Shown here one piece after another: positions 17,633 to 24,781 of a DNA stretch of 54,711 nt. Origin of the DNA: an uncultured Leptolinea sp. (GTDB lineage Bacteria; Chloroflexota; Anaerolineae; Anaerolineales; Anaerolineaceae); contig CAIKMQ010000001.1 in the NCBI GenBank assembly GCA_903828565.1, positions 1-54,711 of the forward strand, read 5' to 3'. Under the pieces are notes generated by a model. It had not been told where the DNA came from, searched no databases, and saw only the letters and a program-made list of their open reading frames with translations. The translations under genes were made by a program, and so were the position numbers. Each line of letters opens with the position of its first letter. Within the stretch, counting starts at the first letter, position 1.

Positions 17633-18541
17633 GTGGGTGCGCCATTGAATAAAAAGCTCTTGCCATATTTCGCGCTGGCGGCAGCCATTCTCAGCCTGAC
17701 CGTTTCAGCTTTCTTCGTCCGCTGGGCAGATGCCCCGGCACCGGTCTTTGCGTTTTACCGCATGGGCATCGGCGGTCTGGTGGTCACACCCTTCCTTATT
17801 CAGGGCGGGGTGGGACGCCTGAAGCTGCCCTTCAAAGCCTGGATCTTGCCAGTGCTCGGCGGTATCTTCACCGCTGGCGACCTGGCATTGTGGACGACCG
17901 GTGTGCAGAAGACCACCATCGCCAATGCGACCCTGCTGGGCAACACCGCGCCAGTCTGGGTGGTACTGATTCTCTGGCTGGTTTTCAAACAAAAATACCC
18001 CGGCAAGTTCTGGGTGGGGTTGGTACTGGCACTGGCCGGAGCAGGGATCGTGTTGGGGTATGACTTTTTGCGCCGCCCGCATCTGGGCTCGGGGGATGCC
18101 ATGGCGCTGGTTGCCGGCATGTTTTACGCCGGATATTACCTTGCCACGCAATACGGCCGCAAGCATATGAGCGTTGTACCGTATATGTGGCTGGTCTCGC
18201 TCTCTTCGGCCATCTGCTTGCTTACTATCAGCCTGGTGATGGGATATGGCATCACCGGATACAGCCTGAAGACCACACTGGCGTTCATCGGGGCGGGTTT
18301 GGTGGTACAGGGGTTGGGCTACGTTTCGATCGCCTATGCCCTGGGACATTTACCGGCTTCGATCGTGGCACCAACACTCATTCTGCAGCCAGTCTTCTCT
18401 GCCTTGCTGGCTATTCCTCTCTTTGGCGAACATCTGCAGCCGGTTCAGTGGATAGGCACCGCGGCCGTCCTTTCAGGTGTTTACCTGGTGAACCGCAGCC
18501 GTGATTCACAGCCTGGCACAGTGGTGGAAACGAACGCCTGA
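17633..18541 (+). CDS. EamA/DMT-superfamily transporter
   Basis: A 302-aa integral membrane protein with about ten hydrophobic helices and two EamA halves: N-terminal FFVRWADAPAPVFAFYRMG and C-terminal LPASIVAPTLILQPVFSALL with FGEHLQPVQWIGTAAVLSGVYLV. The family exports metabolites such as amino acids; the substrate is unknown. The start is uncertain: GTG at 17633, or TTG at 17645 (LNKKLLPYF); neither has a strong ribosome-binding site. It converges on the PAS-protein gene with only one base between the stops and no visible terminator. Confidence 0.87.
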   Translation: MGAPLNKKLLPYFALAAAILSLTVSAFFVRWADAPAPVFAFYRMGIGGLVVTPFLIQGGVGRLKLPFKAWILPVLGGIFTAGDLALWTTGVQKTTIANATLLGNTAPVWVVLILWLVFKQKYPGKFWVGLVLALAGAGIVLGYDFLRRPHLGSGDAMALVAGMFYAGYYLATQYGRKHMSVVPYMWLVSLSSAICLLTISLVMGYGITGYSLKTTLAFIGAGLVVQGLGYVSIAYALGHLPASIVAPTLILQPVFSALLAIPLFGEHLQPVQWIGTAAVLSGVYLVNRSRDSQPGTVVETNA

Positions 18542-18542
18542 C

Positions 18543-18890
18543 CTATTTTCGAATGTAATGGGGGATATTTTCCGGCAGCGGCAGCGAGATCTCAACAATC
18601 CCTTTGAACTGGCCGTCTTCATATAGCGGAGCCTGGTAGATCATCTTTCGGCGACCATTTTTCTCGATTGTGTACACATTCAAAACGGGAGATGCCAGCA
18701 GCGCAGCCAATTTCTGGCGAGCGGATTCCGGGTGGCAGCCTAAAAGGTTCTTTCCCAGCAGTTCCAGCCCGCCATCCGCCGCAAAGGTCGCTGCGGAGCG
18801 ATTGTTCATGTATTCGATCGTGCCATCCGGGTCGCACTGTGTGAAGGCGATCTCTACCTGTTCCAGCCAGTCGGTGGAATTCTGTGCCAT
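18543..18890 (-). CDS. Small PAS-domain protein
   Basis: A 115-aa protein that is essentially one PAS domain: FTQCDPDGTIEYMNNRSA, LLGKNLLGCHPESARQKL, then a strand pattern ending GQFKGIVEISLPLPENIP. No output or kinase domain is attached and no heme-binding motif can be assigned. It starts 20 nt after the stop of the response-regulator gene on the same strand (ribosome-binding site AGGAG), so the two form an operon and it may be the sensory partner of that regulator. This is inferred from position. Confidence 0.8.
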   Translation of the reverse strand: MAQNSTDWLEQVEIAFTQCDPDGTIEYMNNRSAATFAADGGLELLGKNLLGCHPESARQKLAALLASPVLNVYTIEKNGRRKMIYQAPLYEDGQFKGIVEISLPLPENIPHYIRK

Positions 18891-18910
18891 GCGGGTTGCT
18901 CCTGTGGGGG

Positions 18911-19576
18911 TTAGGTATCCAACCGGTAGCCAATGCCGCGGATGGTGATAATGAAGCGCGGATGACGCGGGTCTGCTTCGATAATCTTGCGCAGCCAGGA
19001 GATATGCACGTCCAGCGTACGCGTATCCTGGGTGTAATCGGTCTCCCAGACGTATTTGAAGAGGGTATCACGTTCGATTACTTCGTTCGGGCGCTCCATC
19101 AGGTATTTCAACAGGGTGGCCAAGTGCGGAGTGAGATTGCCGACCTTATCCTGGCAGCGGACGCGCTGCCTTTCCATATCCAGGTGGATCGGGCCGGTAT
19201 GCAAGAAGTGCTTTGAATCCCCCGGCAGCAGCGGCTTGATGCGGTTGACCAATTTTTGAATGGTGAATGGCAGCACCAGGGTGGTTTCATCAGAGAAAGG
19301 CTTACCGTTGTTCTTGGCGGCTTCTTCGGGGTTGGCGATCAGGATGATAGGGATGTCATCCAGCGCTTCGCGCAGGGAGAGGCAGATACGCTTGCCGGAT
19401 GTGCGCAGAGAATCGGCATCGATGACAATGATGTCGGGGTCCACCCGCAGCAGGCACTCATGCGCCGCCGCGCCATTACGCACGGAGGTCACATCGAAGC
19501 CGCGTGAGGTCAACCCGCCGGTAAAGGAGGGGTGGTCTGCGCGGTTGCCTTCGATAATGAGTACTTTTGCCTTCAA
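18911..19576 (-). CDS. OmpR/PhoB-type response regulator with degenerate receiver
   Basis: A DNA-binding regulator of about 221 aa. The C-terminal winged helix is typical (LTPHLATLLKYLMERPNEV, TRTLDVHISWLRKIIE, IITIRGIGYRL). The receiver keeps the likely phospho-acceptor Asp (VIDADSL) but has EG instead of the usual acidic pair (LIIEGN), Ile-Ala where Thr/Ser-Ala is normal, and LVLPF where the invariant Lys-Pro is expected. Phosphorylation switching is therefore doubtful; it may respond to a ligand or to the PAS protein encoded next to it. TTG at 19576 is preferred because GAGG lies 6 nt upstream; TTG at 19588 is in frame. No histidine kinase gene is adjacent. Confidence 0.83.
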   Translation of the reverse strand: MKAKVLIIEGNRADHPSFTGGLTSRGFDVTSVRNGAAAHECLLRVDPDIIVIDADSLRTSGKRICLSLREALDDIPIILIANPEEAAKNNGKPFSDETTLVLPFTIQKLVNRIKPLLPGDSKHFLHTGPIHLDMERQRVRCQDKVGNLTPHLATLLKYLMERPNEVIERDTLFKYVWETDYTQDTRTLDVHISWLRKIIEADPRHPRFIITIRGIGYRLDT

Positions 19577-19714
19577 ACCTGACCTCAAGAAAATGTTGGG
19601 ATGATTTCCCCGACTGAAGTATACCCTGAATGTTAAAACCGTTTTTTAATGTAAATGGATTATACCTTAAAGAGTATATGCCTTAAACCGGAAGAATGCA
19701 ATGCGCACAAGGGG

Positions 19715-21073
19715 TCAGGCAGATTCACTGGCCGCTGGGATCGCCAGGTGATGCACCCAGCGCCGTGAGCGGAAGCGCCGCAGCGTGAGGGTGAACTTGA
19801 TGATCTCTTCACTGTACACAAACAGGATGACGTAATAAACAGGCAGGTGCAGCAGGTTGGCTGCGATGAATGCTGCTGGAACTCCCCACAGCCACATGGT
19901 GCAGAATTCCATGAACATGGCAAATCGGGTGTCACCACCGGCGCGCAGCACGCCAACAATGAAGCCGAAGTTGGATGTCTTGAAGAGCAAGGCAAAGGCC
20001 ATAGCTGTCAACAGGGCGTGCGCATTGGCACGCGCGGCATCCGATATGCGGTACACATCCAGGATGGGGCCTTTGAAGATCATCAGCAGCGCGCTGACCG
20101 TCAATGCCACAAAGATGTTGATGGTGAGCGAGCGCTGCCCGTAGGCATACGCCATTTCAGGATCCCCCGCGCCGATCTTCTTGCCGACAAGGATGGCGGT
20201 GGCATTCCCCAGTGCTAAAAAGGGGACGAAGACCAGGTTTTCGACGGATGCGGTGATGCTGGTAGCAGTGACGGATTCGGTGCCGATATGCGCGTAGATC
20301 GCTGTGTAGGTGGTGATGCCCAGCGCCCATGCCAGCTCATTGATTGCCACAGGCAGGGTGGTGGCTGTGTAACGCCGCAGGATCTCAGCGCCGGGAGCGA
20401 AGATAGGGCGGATGTGATTGTACGGCGCGCGCAGGCTGATGATAGCCGCGGCGATTCCCACCTCGAGCGCACGCGAGAAGACGAAGGCTACCGCCGCGCC
20501 GCGCGTACCTAGTTCAGGCAGACCCAGGCGGCCGAAGATCAGGCAGTAACCCAGCAGTGTGTTGAAACTGAGAGCGATTGCCCCGCCCAACATGGGCACC
20601 TTGACGTTCTCGGTGCTGCGAAGCATCATGTAGATGGCCGCGCTGATGCCAAAGAAGGTGTACCCCCACGAAGCCACCCGCAGGTAAGCGCTGCCCTGCG
20701 CGATCACCTGCATGTCTCTGGTGAGCAGGCCGAGTATCTGCACCGGGGCTACCTGTGCCAGAATGGTGAAGGCCACACCCAGGAGGGCATTGGCTATCAG
20801 GTTCAGCCCAAAGACCCGCCGGATGGAGTCGACATCCTGCCGGCCCCAGAACTGGGCAATGAAGATACCGGAACCACTGCTGAGGCCGAAGTACAGCAAA
20901 TTGAGCAGAAAAAGTACCTGACCGGCTAATCCGACCGCCGCTACCGCCGTATCTCCCAGCTGGCCCACCAGCATGGCATCCACCAGCGCCAGCCCGTTGG
21001 TGAAGAGGAACTGCACCATCATGGGCAAGGCCAGGCTGAACAGCGCGCGATGGTAAGACGCATCCGGTTTCAT
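19715..21073 (-). CDS. MATE-family multidrug/drug-sodium antiporter
   Basis: A 452-aa membrane protein with about twelve helices in two similar halves. The first half has FTNGLALVDAMLVGQLGD and SSGSGIFIAQFWGRQD, the second VENLVFVPFLALGNATAILVG and LRAGGDTRFAMFMEFC, all typical of MatE domains. It would export cationic compounds against sodium or protons. The ATG at 21073 follows a TATAAT-like -10 (21089 to 21084, minus strand). The response-regulator gene lies 126 nt downstream on the same strand. Confidence 0.92.
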   Translation of the reverse strand: MKPDASYHRALFSLALPMMVQFLFTNGLALVDAMLVGQLGDTAVAAVGLAGQVLFLLNLLYFGLSSGSGIFIAQFWGRQDVDSIRRVFGLNLIANALLGVAFTILAQVAPVQILGLLTRDMQVIAQGSAYLRVASWGYTFFGISAAIYMMLRSTENVKVPMLGGAIALSFNTLLGYCLIFGRLGLPELGTRGAAVAFVFSRALEVGIAAAIISLRAPYNHIRPIFAPGAEILRRYTATTLPVAINELAWALGITTYTAIYAHIGTESVTATSITASVENLVFVPFLALGNATAILVGKKIGAGDPEMAYAYGQRSLTINIFVALTVSALLMIFKGPILDVYRISDAARANAHALLTAMAFALLFKTSNFGFIVGVLRAGGDTRFAMFMEFCTMWLWGVPAAFIAANLLHLPVYYVILFVYSEEIIKFTLTLRRFRSRRWVHHLAIPAASESA

Positions 21074-21123
21074 AGTGAAGTTGATTATACATGAGAAAAC
21101 ACGCGCGAGTTTTAGAGGTGAGT

Positions 21124-21152
21124 TTGACCAGGGGTGAAATTTACGGTATGAT
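21124..21152 (+). promoter_or_regulatory. Sigma70-type promoter of the 21.2-23.6 kb cluster
   Basis: -35 TTGACC (21124-21129), 17-bp spacer, -10 TATGAT (21147-21152). The implied start near 21159 gives a leader of about 140 nt with two hairpins: CAGGG...CTT paired with AAGCCCTG (21167-21194), and CTTG/GCAAG around GCAATTGC (about 21202-21216). AAGGGAGG follows ahead of a short leader ORF. The -35/-10 match is close to consensus; the start site is inferred. Confidence 0.7.
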
Positions 21153-21229
21153 TCAGTCAGTAATTACAGGGGGCTTATTAAGGGTGAAGCCCTGAGATTA
21201 GCTTGGCAATTGCAAGGGAGGCGCAACCG

Positions 21230-21301
21230 ATGACAGGCTCTTTACGCAGGAATGATGGAAATGGAAGAAACAAGGCAGCTACCTGCCCCGGGGATTGCTG
21301 A
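21230..21301 (+). CDS. 23-codon leader ORF
   Basis: ATG at 21230 with a strong ribosome-binding site (GGGAGG, 8-9 nt upstream) opens a 23-residue frame starting MTGSLRRNDGNGRNK and ending CPGDC. The stop TGA (21299-21301) is one base before the ATG of the next gene (21303), so ribosomes finishing the leader could re-initiate there. The peptide is basic and polar with two cysteines and resembles nothing known to me. It could equally be an untranslated leader; alternative in-frame ATGs for the next gene at 21252 and later overlap it. Confidence 0.4.
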   Translation: MTGSLRRNDGNGRNKAATCPGDC

Positions 21302-21302
21302 A

Positions 21303-21815
21303 ATGAAGATCCGCACTGATTTTGTCACCAACTCCAGCAGCTACAGCTCAACCGAGATCATCATAGATAACCCGGTGCTGTTGGAGTTACTGCAAAAGTA
21401 TAAAGATATGGGGGTGATTAGGGATGATGGCATTGCAGATAAAGGGAATCTTGGAGATTATCGGATAGAACCATCTTCAACAATCTTAGCTTATTATGTT
21501 AAGGATGAAGGAGATTACGAGCCACCCAAAAAATTGGATGATCTTCTTGACCACCTGATTGCTTACTTAACAGCCAGCGAAGAAGGCGGTTTGTTATTTC
21601 AGCAGATGGTGGCTGAAATAAAGCAAAAGGAAGAGATCTTACGGATGAATTATCGAGAAGTCAGTTGGAATTATTCCAATTGGTGCAGCGACATTAGGGA
21701 GAGTTCGGAATCACTATTCACATACAGCCCAGAATCAGGTGAAAGTTATCATTACGAAGTAACGAGTTTAGGTGAAAATGAAGAAGATGAAGATGAGGGT
21801 AGCCTAAAAGGTTAA
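21303..21815 (+). CDS. Hypothetical protein with N-terminal TDFVTNSSS signature
   Basis: A predicted 170-aa protein starting MKIRTDFVTNSSSYSS. Proteins beginning with a very similar KIRTDFVTNSSS stretch are found in scattered bacteria and are annotated as hypothetical; no function is known to me. The rest is acidic and soluble, without signal peptide or membrane segment, ending in a Glu/Asp-rich tail (GENEEDEDEG). The start at 21303 is chosen because the signature is normally at the very N-terminus; an upstream ATG at 21252 would add 17 residues. The stop at 21813 is followed at once, in another frame, by the acidic module described next; a single-base shift near AAAA (21806-21809) would join them. 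Confidence 0.65.
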   Translation: MKIRTDFVTNSSSYSSTEIIIDNPVLLELLQKYKDMGVIRDDGIADKGNLGDYRIEPSSTILAYYVKDEGDYEPPKKLDDLLDHLIAYLTASEEGGLLFQQMVAEIKQKEEILRMNYREVSWNYSNWCSDIRESSESLFTYSPESGESYHYEVTSLGENEEDEDEGSLKG

Positions 21816-22003
21816 ACAATATTGGTTGTTACGGACCAGATGTAATAATCTGGCCGGAAAGAGATCATTGTGTGGAAGAGAACTTTGACATTTGTGAAGA
21901 CTTGGATGAGCCCCACGATTGCCAAGAAGGTAAGCTGCAAGAAGATTATTACGATAATAAAGAGTCCCACTGGTCTGCGTATGATTTTGATGAGTGTCTC
22001 TGA
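21803..22003 (+). pseudogene. Open frame fragment encoding an acidic module (copy 1)
   Basis: In the frame offset from the preceding gene, 21803-22000 is open and reads LNNIGCYGPDVIIWPERD, a Cys/Asp/Glu-rich middle, then DNKESHWSAYDFDECL and TGA (22001-22003). It has no credible start codon or ribosome-binding site of its own. It resembles the next 70-codon ORF in the same frame: PDVIIWP versus PDIILWP, DNKES versus DKES. I read it as the broken middle of a longer gene, lost by one frameshift (about 21807) and one in-frame stop (22001), or as the remains of a tandem repeat. A sequencing error cannot be excluded. Confidence 0.45.
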
Positions 22004-22063
22004 CCTGAGTATAAAAATGAAAGTAGTAATTGGAGGTCAATTCAGAGTACTGAGGGGCAGAAA

Positions 22064-22279
22064 GTGTGTCTGAATGGGTTGTTTATTGATGAAAGTCAAG
22101 AACCGGATATTATTCTCTGGCCGGTTAGAGGTCTTTGGCTGGAGGTGGGCTTTGACCAAGATGTGGAACAGGGTGAGCAGGAAGAAAGCCAGGCAGGCGT
22201 GTACCCTGATGGCGATAAAGAATCTGACGATTCCCTTTGGCCAGTGGATGATGAATACCACGATTTGGAGGAGGAGTGA
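22064..22279 (+). CDS. Small acidic hypothetical protein (module copy 2)
   Basis: A 71-residue frame starting at GTG with GAGGGG 7 nt upstream, so it may be translated on its own. It contains ESQEPDIILWPVRGLWLEVG, then a very acidic stretch and DKESDDSLWPVDDEYHDL. It is homologous by eye to the fragment just upstream. No signal, membrane segment or known domain. Its end overlaps the ribosome-binding site (GGAGGAG) of the leucine-rich-repeat gene, suggesting translational coupling. It could be the C-terminal part of one longer disrupted gene. Confidence 0.45.
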   Translation: MCLNGLFIDESQEPDIILWPVRGLWLEVGFDQDVEQGEQEESQAGVYPDGDKESDDSLWPVDDEYHDLEEE

Positions 22280-22281
22280 AA

Positions 22282-23637
22282 ATGGAACCTACCTGGGAAA
22301 TACAGGGTTCGACCCTGGTAAGCGTCAGCGGGAATGACTCCTCCCTGGTCATTCCGGACGGCATTGAAGCGATCTCTGAGGGTGCGCTTTCAAGCGCCGG
22401 ACTTATCTGTTACCTGGGCCTTCCTCAGTCCCTTCGCAGTTTTTCTGCAAAGAGTTTTCTAGTTTGTAGTATGGGGTATAAGGTCGATCCTTTCGATTAC
22501 ACCTTAGACCTTGAAGTCGGCATGGTGTATCACCATACAGCCTTTCCGCGGGTGAAACTGCCTTTCAGGTTCCCGCTGACCTTGCGTCTCTTAACACCCG
22601 AGAAAAAACAGGTAGGCAAACTGTACCTGTGGGAAGAAGCCCCGATTGATGCCTACGCGGAAGAGATCTTCAACGGCGCAGTGGAGGACCTGGGACAGTA
22701 TGATGCAGATGTATTGGCAAGCAGGGATATCCTGTATCACCGCGCGCTGGCAGCTCTCTTTCGCCTGCAGTTTCCGCTGGAATTGAGCGAAGAATATAAA
22801 ACCCAATATATCCACTTCCTTCTAAAAAACGCGCGCTATCTGTTACCCCGTTTGATCATCGGAAAAGACATGGAACTGATCGGCGTTCTGGGCCATCACC
22901 GGGCTATCCCGCTGGATGAATTGACCGAGTGGATCATGCTCGCGGGAGAGTGCTCTACATTAGAGATCAAAATGTACCTGATGGATTACAAATACCGGGT
23001 CTATGGGTTGGAGATGCCTGCAAAGTACAGGCTTACCCTGGATACCCCACAGGAATTGTGGCAGTGCGAAGAGCGGAGGGATGGCAGCCTGATTATCTGC
23101 CGCTACAACGGGCAGGAAGAGGATGTGGTGATCCCTGCCCGGGTGGAAGACAAACTGGTGAAAGCTCTGGCAGGCAATCTGGGCTCCCTGGACGTCAGTA
23201 TCTTCTTTCCAAATGGCGAACAGGTGCGCACAATAAAGATCGAAGAAGGTATCGAAGAGATCGGTGCGCGCGCCTTTTTTGGCTGCACGAATTTGCAGCA
23301 GGTCACCCTTCCTGCGAGCATTCGCCTGATCGGTTTTGAAGCGTTCCGGGTCTGCAGTAGCCTCCAGTCGGTGGTGATCCCACAGGGAGTTATAGAGATA
23401 GGAAATGAAGCTTTCGCTGATTGCAGCAACCTGCAATCGGTGGTAATCCCCGAAGGAGTAAAGGTAATCGGGTGGGGAGCCTTCGCGGGGTGTCGTAACC
23501 TGCAGTCAGTTGTGATACCTGCTAGTGTGACCCAGATCGGGTGTGAGGCTTTCGAAGGTATACCTGAAGAGCAGATACTCTATCAGACCCAGGTTAGACC
23601 GGCTCGTCCCGTTTCTCAAGACGATATTCCTTTTTAG
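22282..23637 (+). CDS. BspA-like leucine-rich-repeat protein
   Basis: A 451-aa protein whose last 150 residues carry tandem BspA/Treponema-type LRR units of about 23 residues (IEEIGARAFFGCTNLQQVTL, then IGFEAFRVCSSLQSVVIP, IGNEAFADCSNLQSVVIP, IGWGAFAGCRNLQSVVIP). An additional degenerate unit is at the N-terminus (IPDGIEAISEGALSSAG). The middle (about 60-290) matches nothing I recognise. There is no signal peptide, so the protein is predicted cytoplasmic, unusual for BspA-like repeats known from surface proteins. Likely a protein-binding scaffold. ATG at 22282 with GGAGGAG immediately upstream; GTG at 22276 is possible. It ends the cluster that starts at 21124. Confidence 0.8.
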   Translation: MEPTWEIQGSTLVSVSGNDSSLVIPDGIEAISEGALSSAGLICYLGLPQSLRSFSAKSFLVCSMGYKVDPFDYTLDLEVGMVYHHTAFPRVKLPFRFPLTLRLLTPEKKQVGKLYLWEEAPIDAYAEEIFNGAVEDLGQYDADVLASRDILYHRALAALFRLQFPLELSEEYKTQYIHFLLKNARYLLPRLIIGKDMELIGVLGHHRAIPLDELTEWIMLAGECSTLEIKMYLMDYKYRVYGLEMPAKYRLTLDTPQELWQCEERRDGSLIICRYNGQEEDVVIPARVEDKLVKALAGNLGSLDVSIFFPNGEQVRTIKIEEGIEEIGARAFFGCTNLQQVTLPASIRLIGFEAFRVCSSLQSVVIPQGVIEIGNEAFADCSNLQSVVIPEGVKVIGWGAFAGCRNLQSVVIPASVTQIGCEAFEGIPEEQILYQTQVRPARPVSQDDIPF

Positions 23638-23736
23638 CCTTGCCACCTGCCAATACCCTGCCGGTGCGAACCTCAGCGCCAATCTGGCATATAATCCATT
23701 TAACTAGAAAAACCACAACAGAAAGAGGGACTGCCT

Positions 23737-24780
23737 GTGAAAATAGCCATCACTGCTGATGTGCACCTGAAGACCGAAAAAGAAGTGCCTGAACGATACA
23801 ACGCCCTGCGCGCCATATTGCGTCAGTGCGCCGCTGAAGGCATCACCACCCTGGCGATCTGCGGGGACCTGTTCGACCACGATTTTTCCAACTTTGCCGA
23901 TTTTGAAAAGCTGTGCGCGGCGCACCCCGGCGTGATGTTCTGGATATTGCCAGGCAATCACGACGCGCGCCTATCCGCGCGGGCGCTGACAGGCGGGAAC
24001 ATCCGCGTATTCGAGAAAGCTGACCTGGTGGAAGCCGGCAGGCAGCTGCTTTTTTTGCCGTATGAGCAAGGCAGCCTGATGGGCGAAAAGCTGGCGGAGT
24101 TTACCGGCAGGCTGCGCCCGGGAGAGTGGGTACTCCTGGCACATGGTGACTACCTGTATGGCACGCGCGTACAGCATGAATCCGAGACGGGGCGATATAT
24201 GCCGCTTGGGCGTGATGACATTCAGCGCTACCGCCCATCGCGGGTGTTCCTGGGGCACATCCACGCCGCGTCGGATGGCGAAGTGATCTACCCCGGTTCC
24301 CCCTGCGGGTTGGATATCAGCGAAACGGGCAGCCGGCGATTTCTCATCTATGATACCGAGGCGGCAACTGTCAGCCCGCGCGCGTTGGAGACCGATGTGG
24401 TCTTCGGCGATCTGCAGCTGACCGTGCTGCCGGAGGAGGATGATGCCGCGCAGGCAGCCGCAGAGGTGAAAGCCTGGCTGTCTGCCAGCGGATTAGACGA
24501 AAAGAAAATGGCAGCACGTCTGCGGGTGCGGGCTACCGGTTACAGCCGTGACCGCGGAGCGCTGAAAAAGGCCATCGAGCAGGAACTCGCTGGTTTTCGG
24601 ATGTACAAGGATGAGCCGGTAGATATCAGCGGTGTATCCATCACCGCCGATGCGCAGCGTAGCGACATCGCCGGGAAGGTCCGCGCAGAAATCCACAACC
24701 TGGAACTAACAAACGGGCCGGATGAACCAGACGAGAGCAGCATTTTACTGCAGGCATTGAAAGTGATCTTCGAGGGTTGA
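23737..24780 (+). CDS. SbcD/YhaO-like DNA-repair metallophosphoesterase
   Basis: A 347-aa calcineurin-like phosphoesterase with the Mre11/SbcD motifs in order: ITADVHLKTE (metal Asp/His), ICGDLFDHD, LPGNHDARLS, LLAHGDYL and VFLGHIHAASDGEVIYPGS. The C-terminal third is a capping region. Such proteins are nuclease subunits working with a Rad50/SbcC/YhaN-type ATPase at DNA ends; the ATPase gene follows after a single base. Translation starts at GTG with AGAGGGA upstream. First gene of a four-gene plus-strand operon ending at 33252. Confidence 0.88.
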   Translation: MKIAITADVHLKTEKEVPERYNALRAILRQCAAEGITTLAICGDLFDHDFSNFADFEKLCAAHPGVMFWILPGNHDARLSARALTGGNIRVFEKADLVEAGRQLLFLPYEQGSLMGEKLAEFTGRLRPGEWVLLAHGDYLYGTRVQHESETGRYMPLGRDDIQRYRPSRVFLGHIHAASDGEVIYPGSPCGLDISETGSRRFLIYDTEAATVSPRALETDVVFGDLQLTVLPEEDDAAQAAAEVKAWLSASGLDEKKMAARLRVRATGYSRDRGALKKAIEQELAGFRMYKDEPVDISGVSITADAQRSDIAGKVRAEIHNLELTNGPDEPDESSILLQALKVIFEG

Positions 24781-24781
24781 C

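Noticed and set aside
17705-18349. 214-codon minus-strand frame opposite the EamA transporter
   Set aside because: It is antisense to a clear membrane-protein gene, and its His/Gln/Asp-rich translation has no domain or ribosome-binding site.
22001-22003. Selenocysteine or reassigned TGA in the acidic repeat
   Set aside because: Many genes in the window stop at TGA, no selenocysteine insertion hairpin is evident after it, and the position is not a redox motif.
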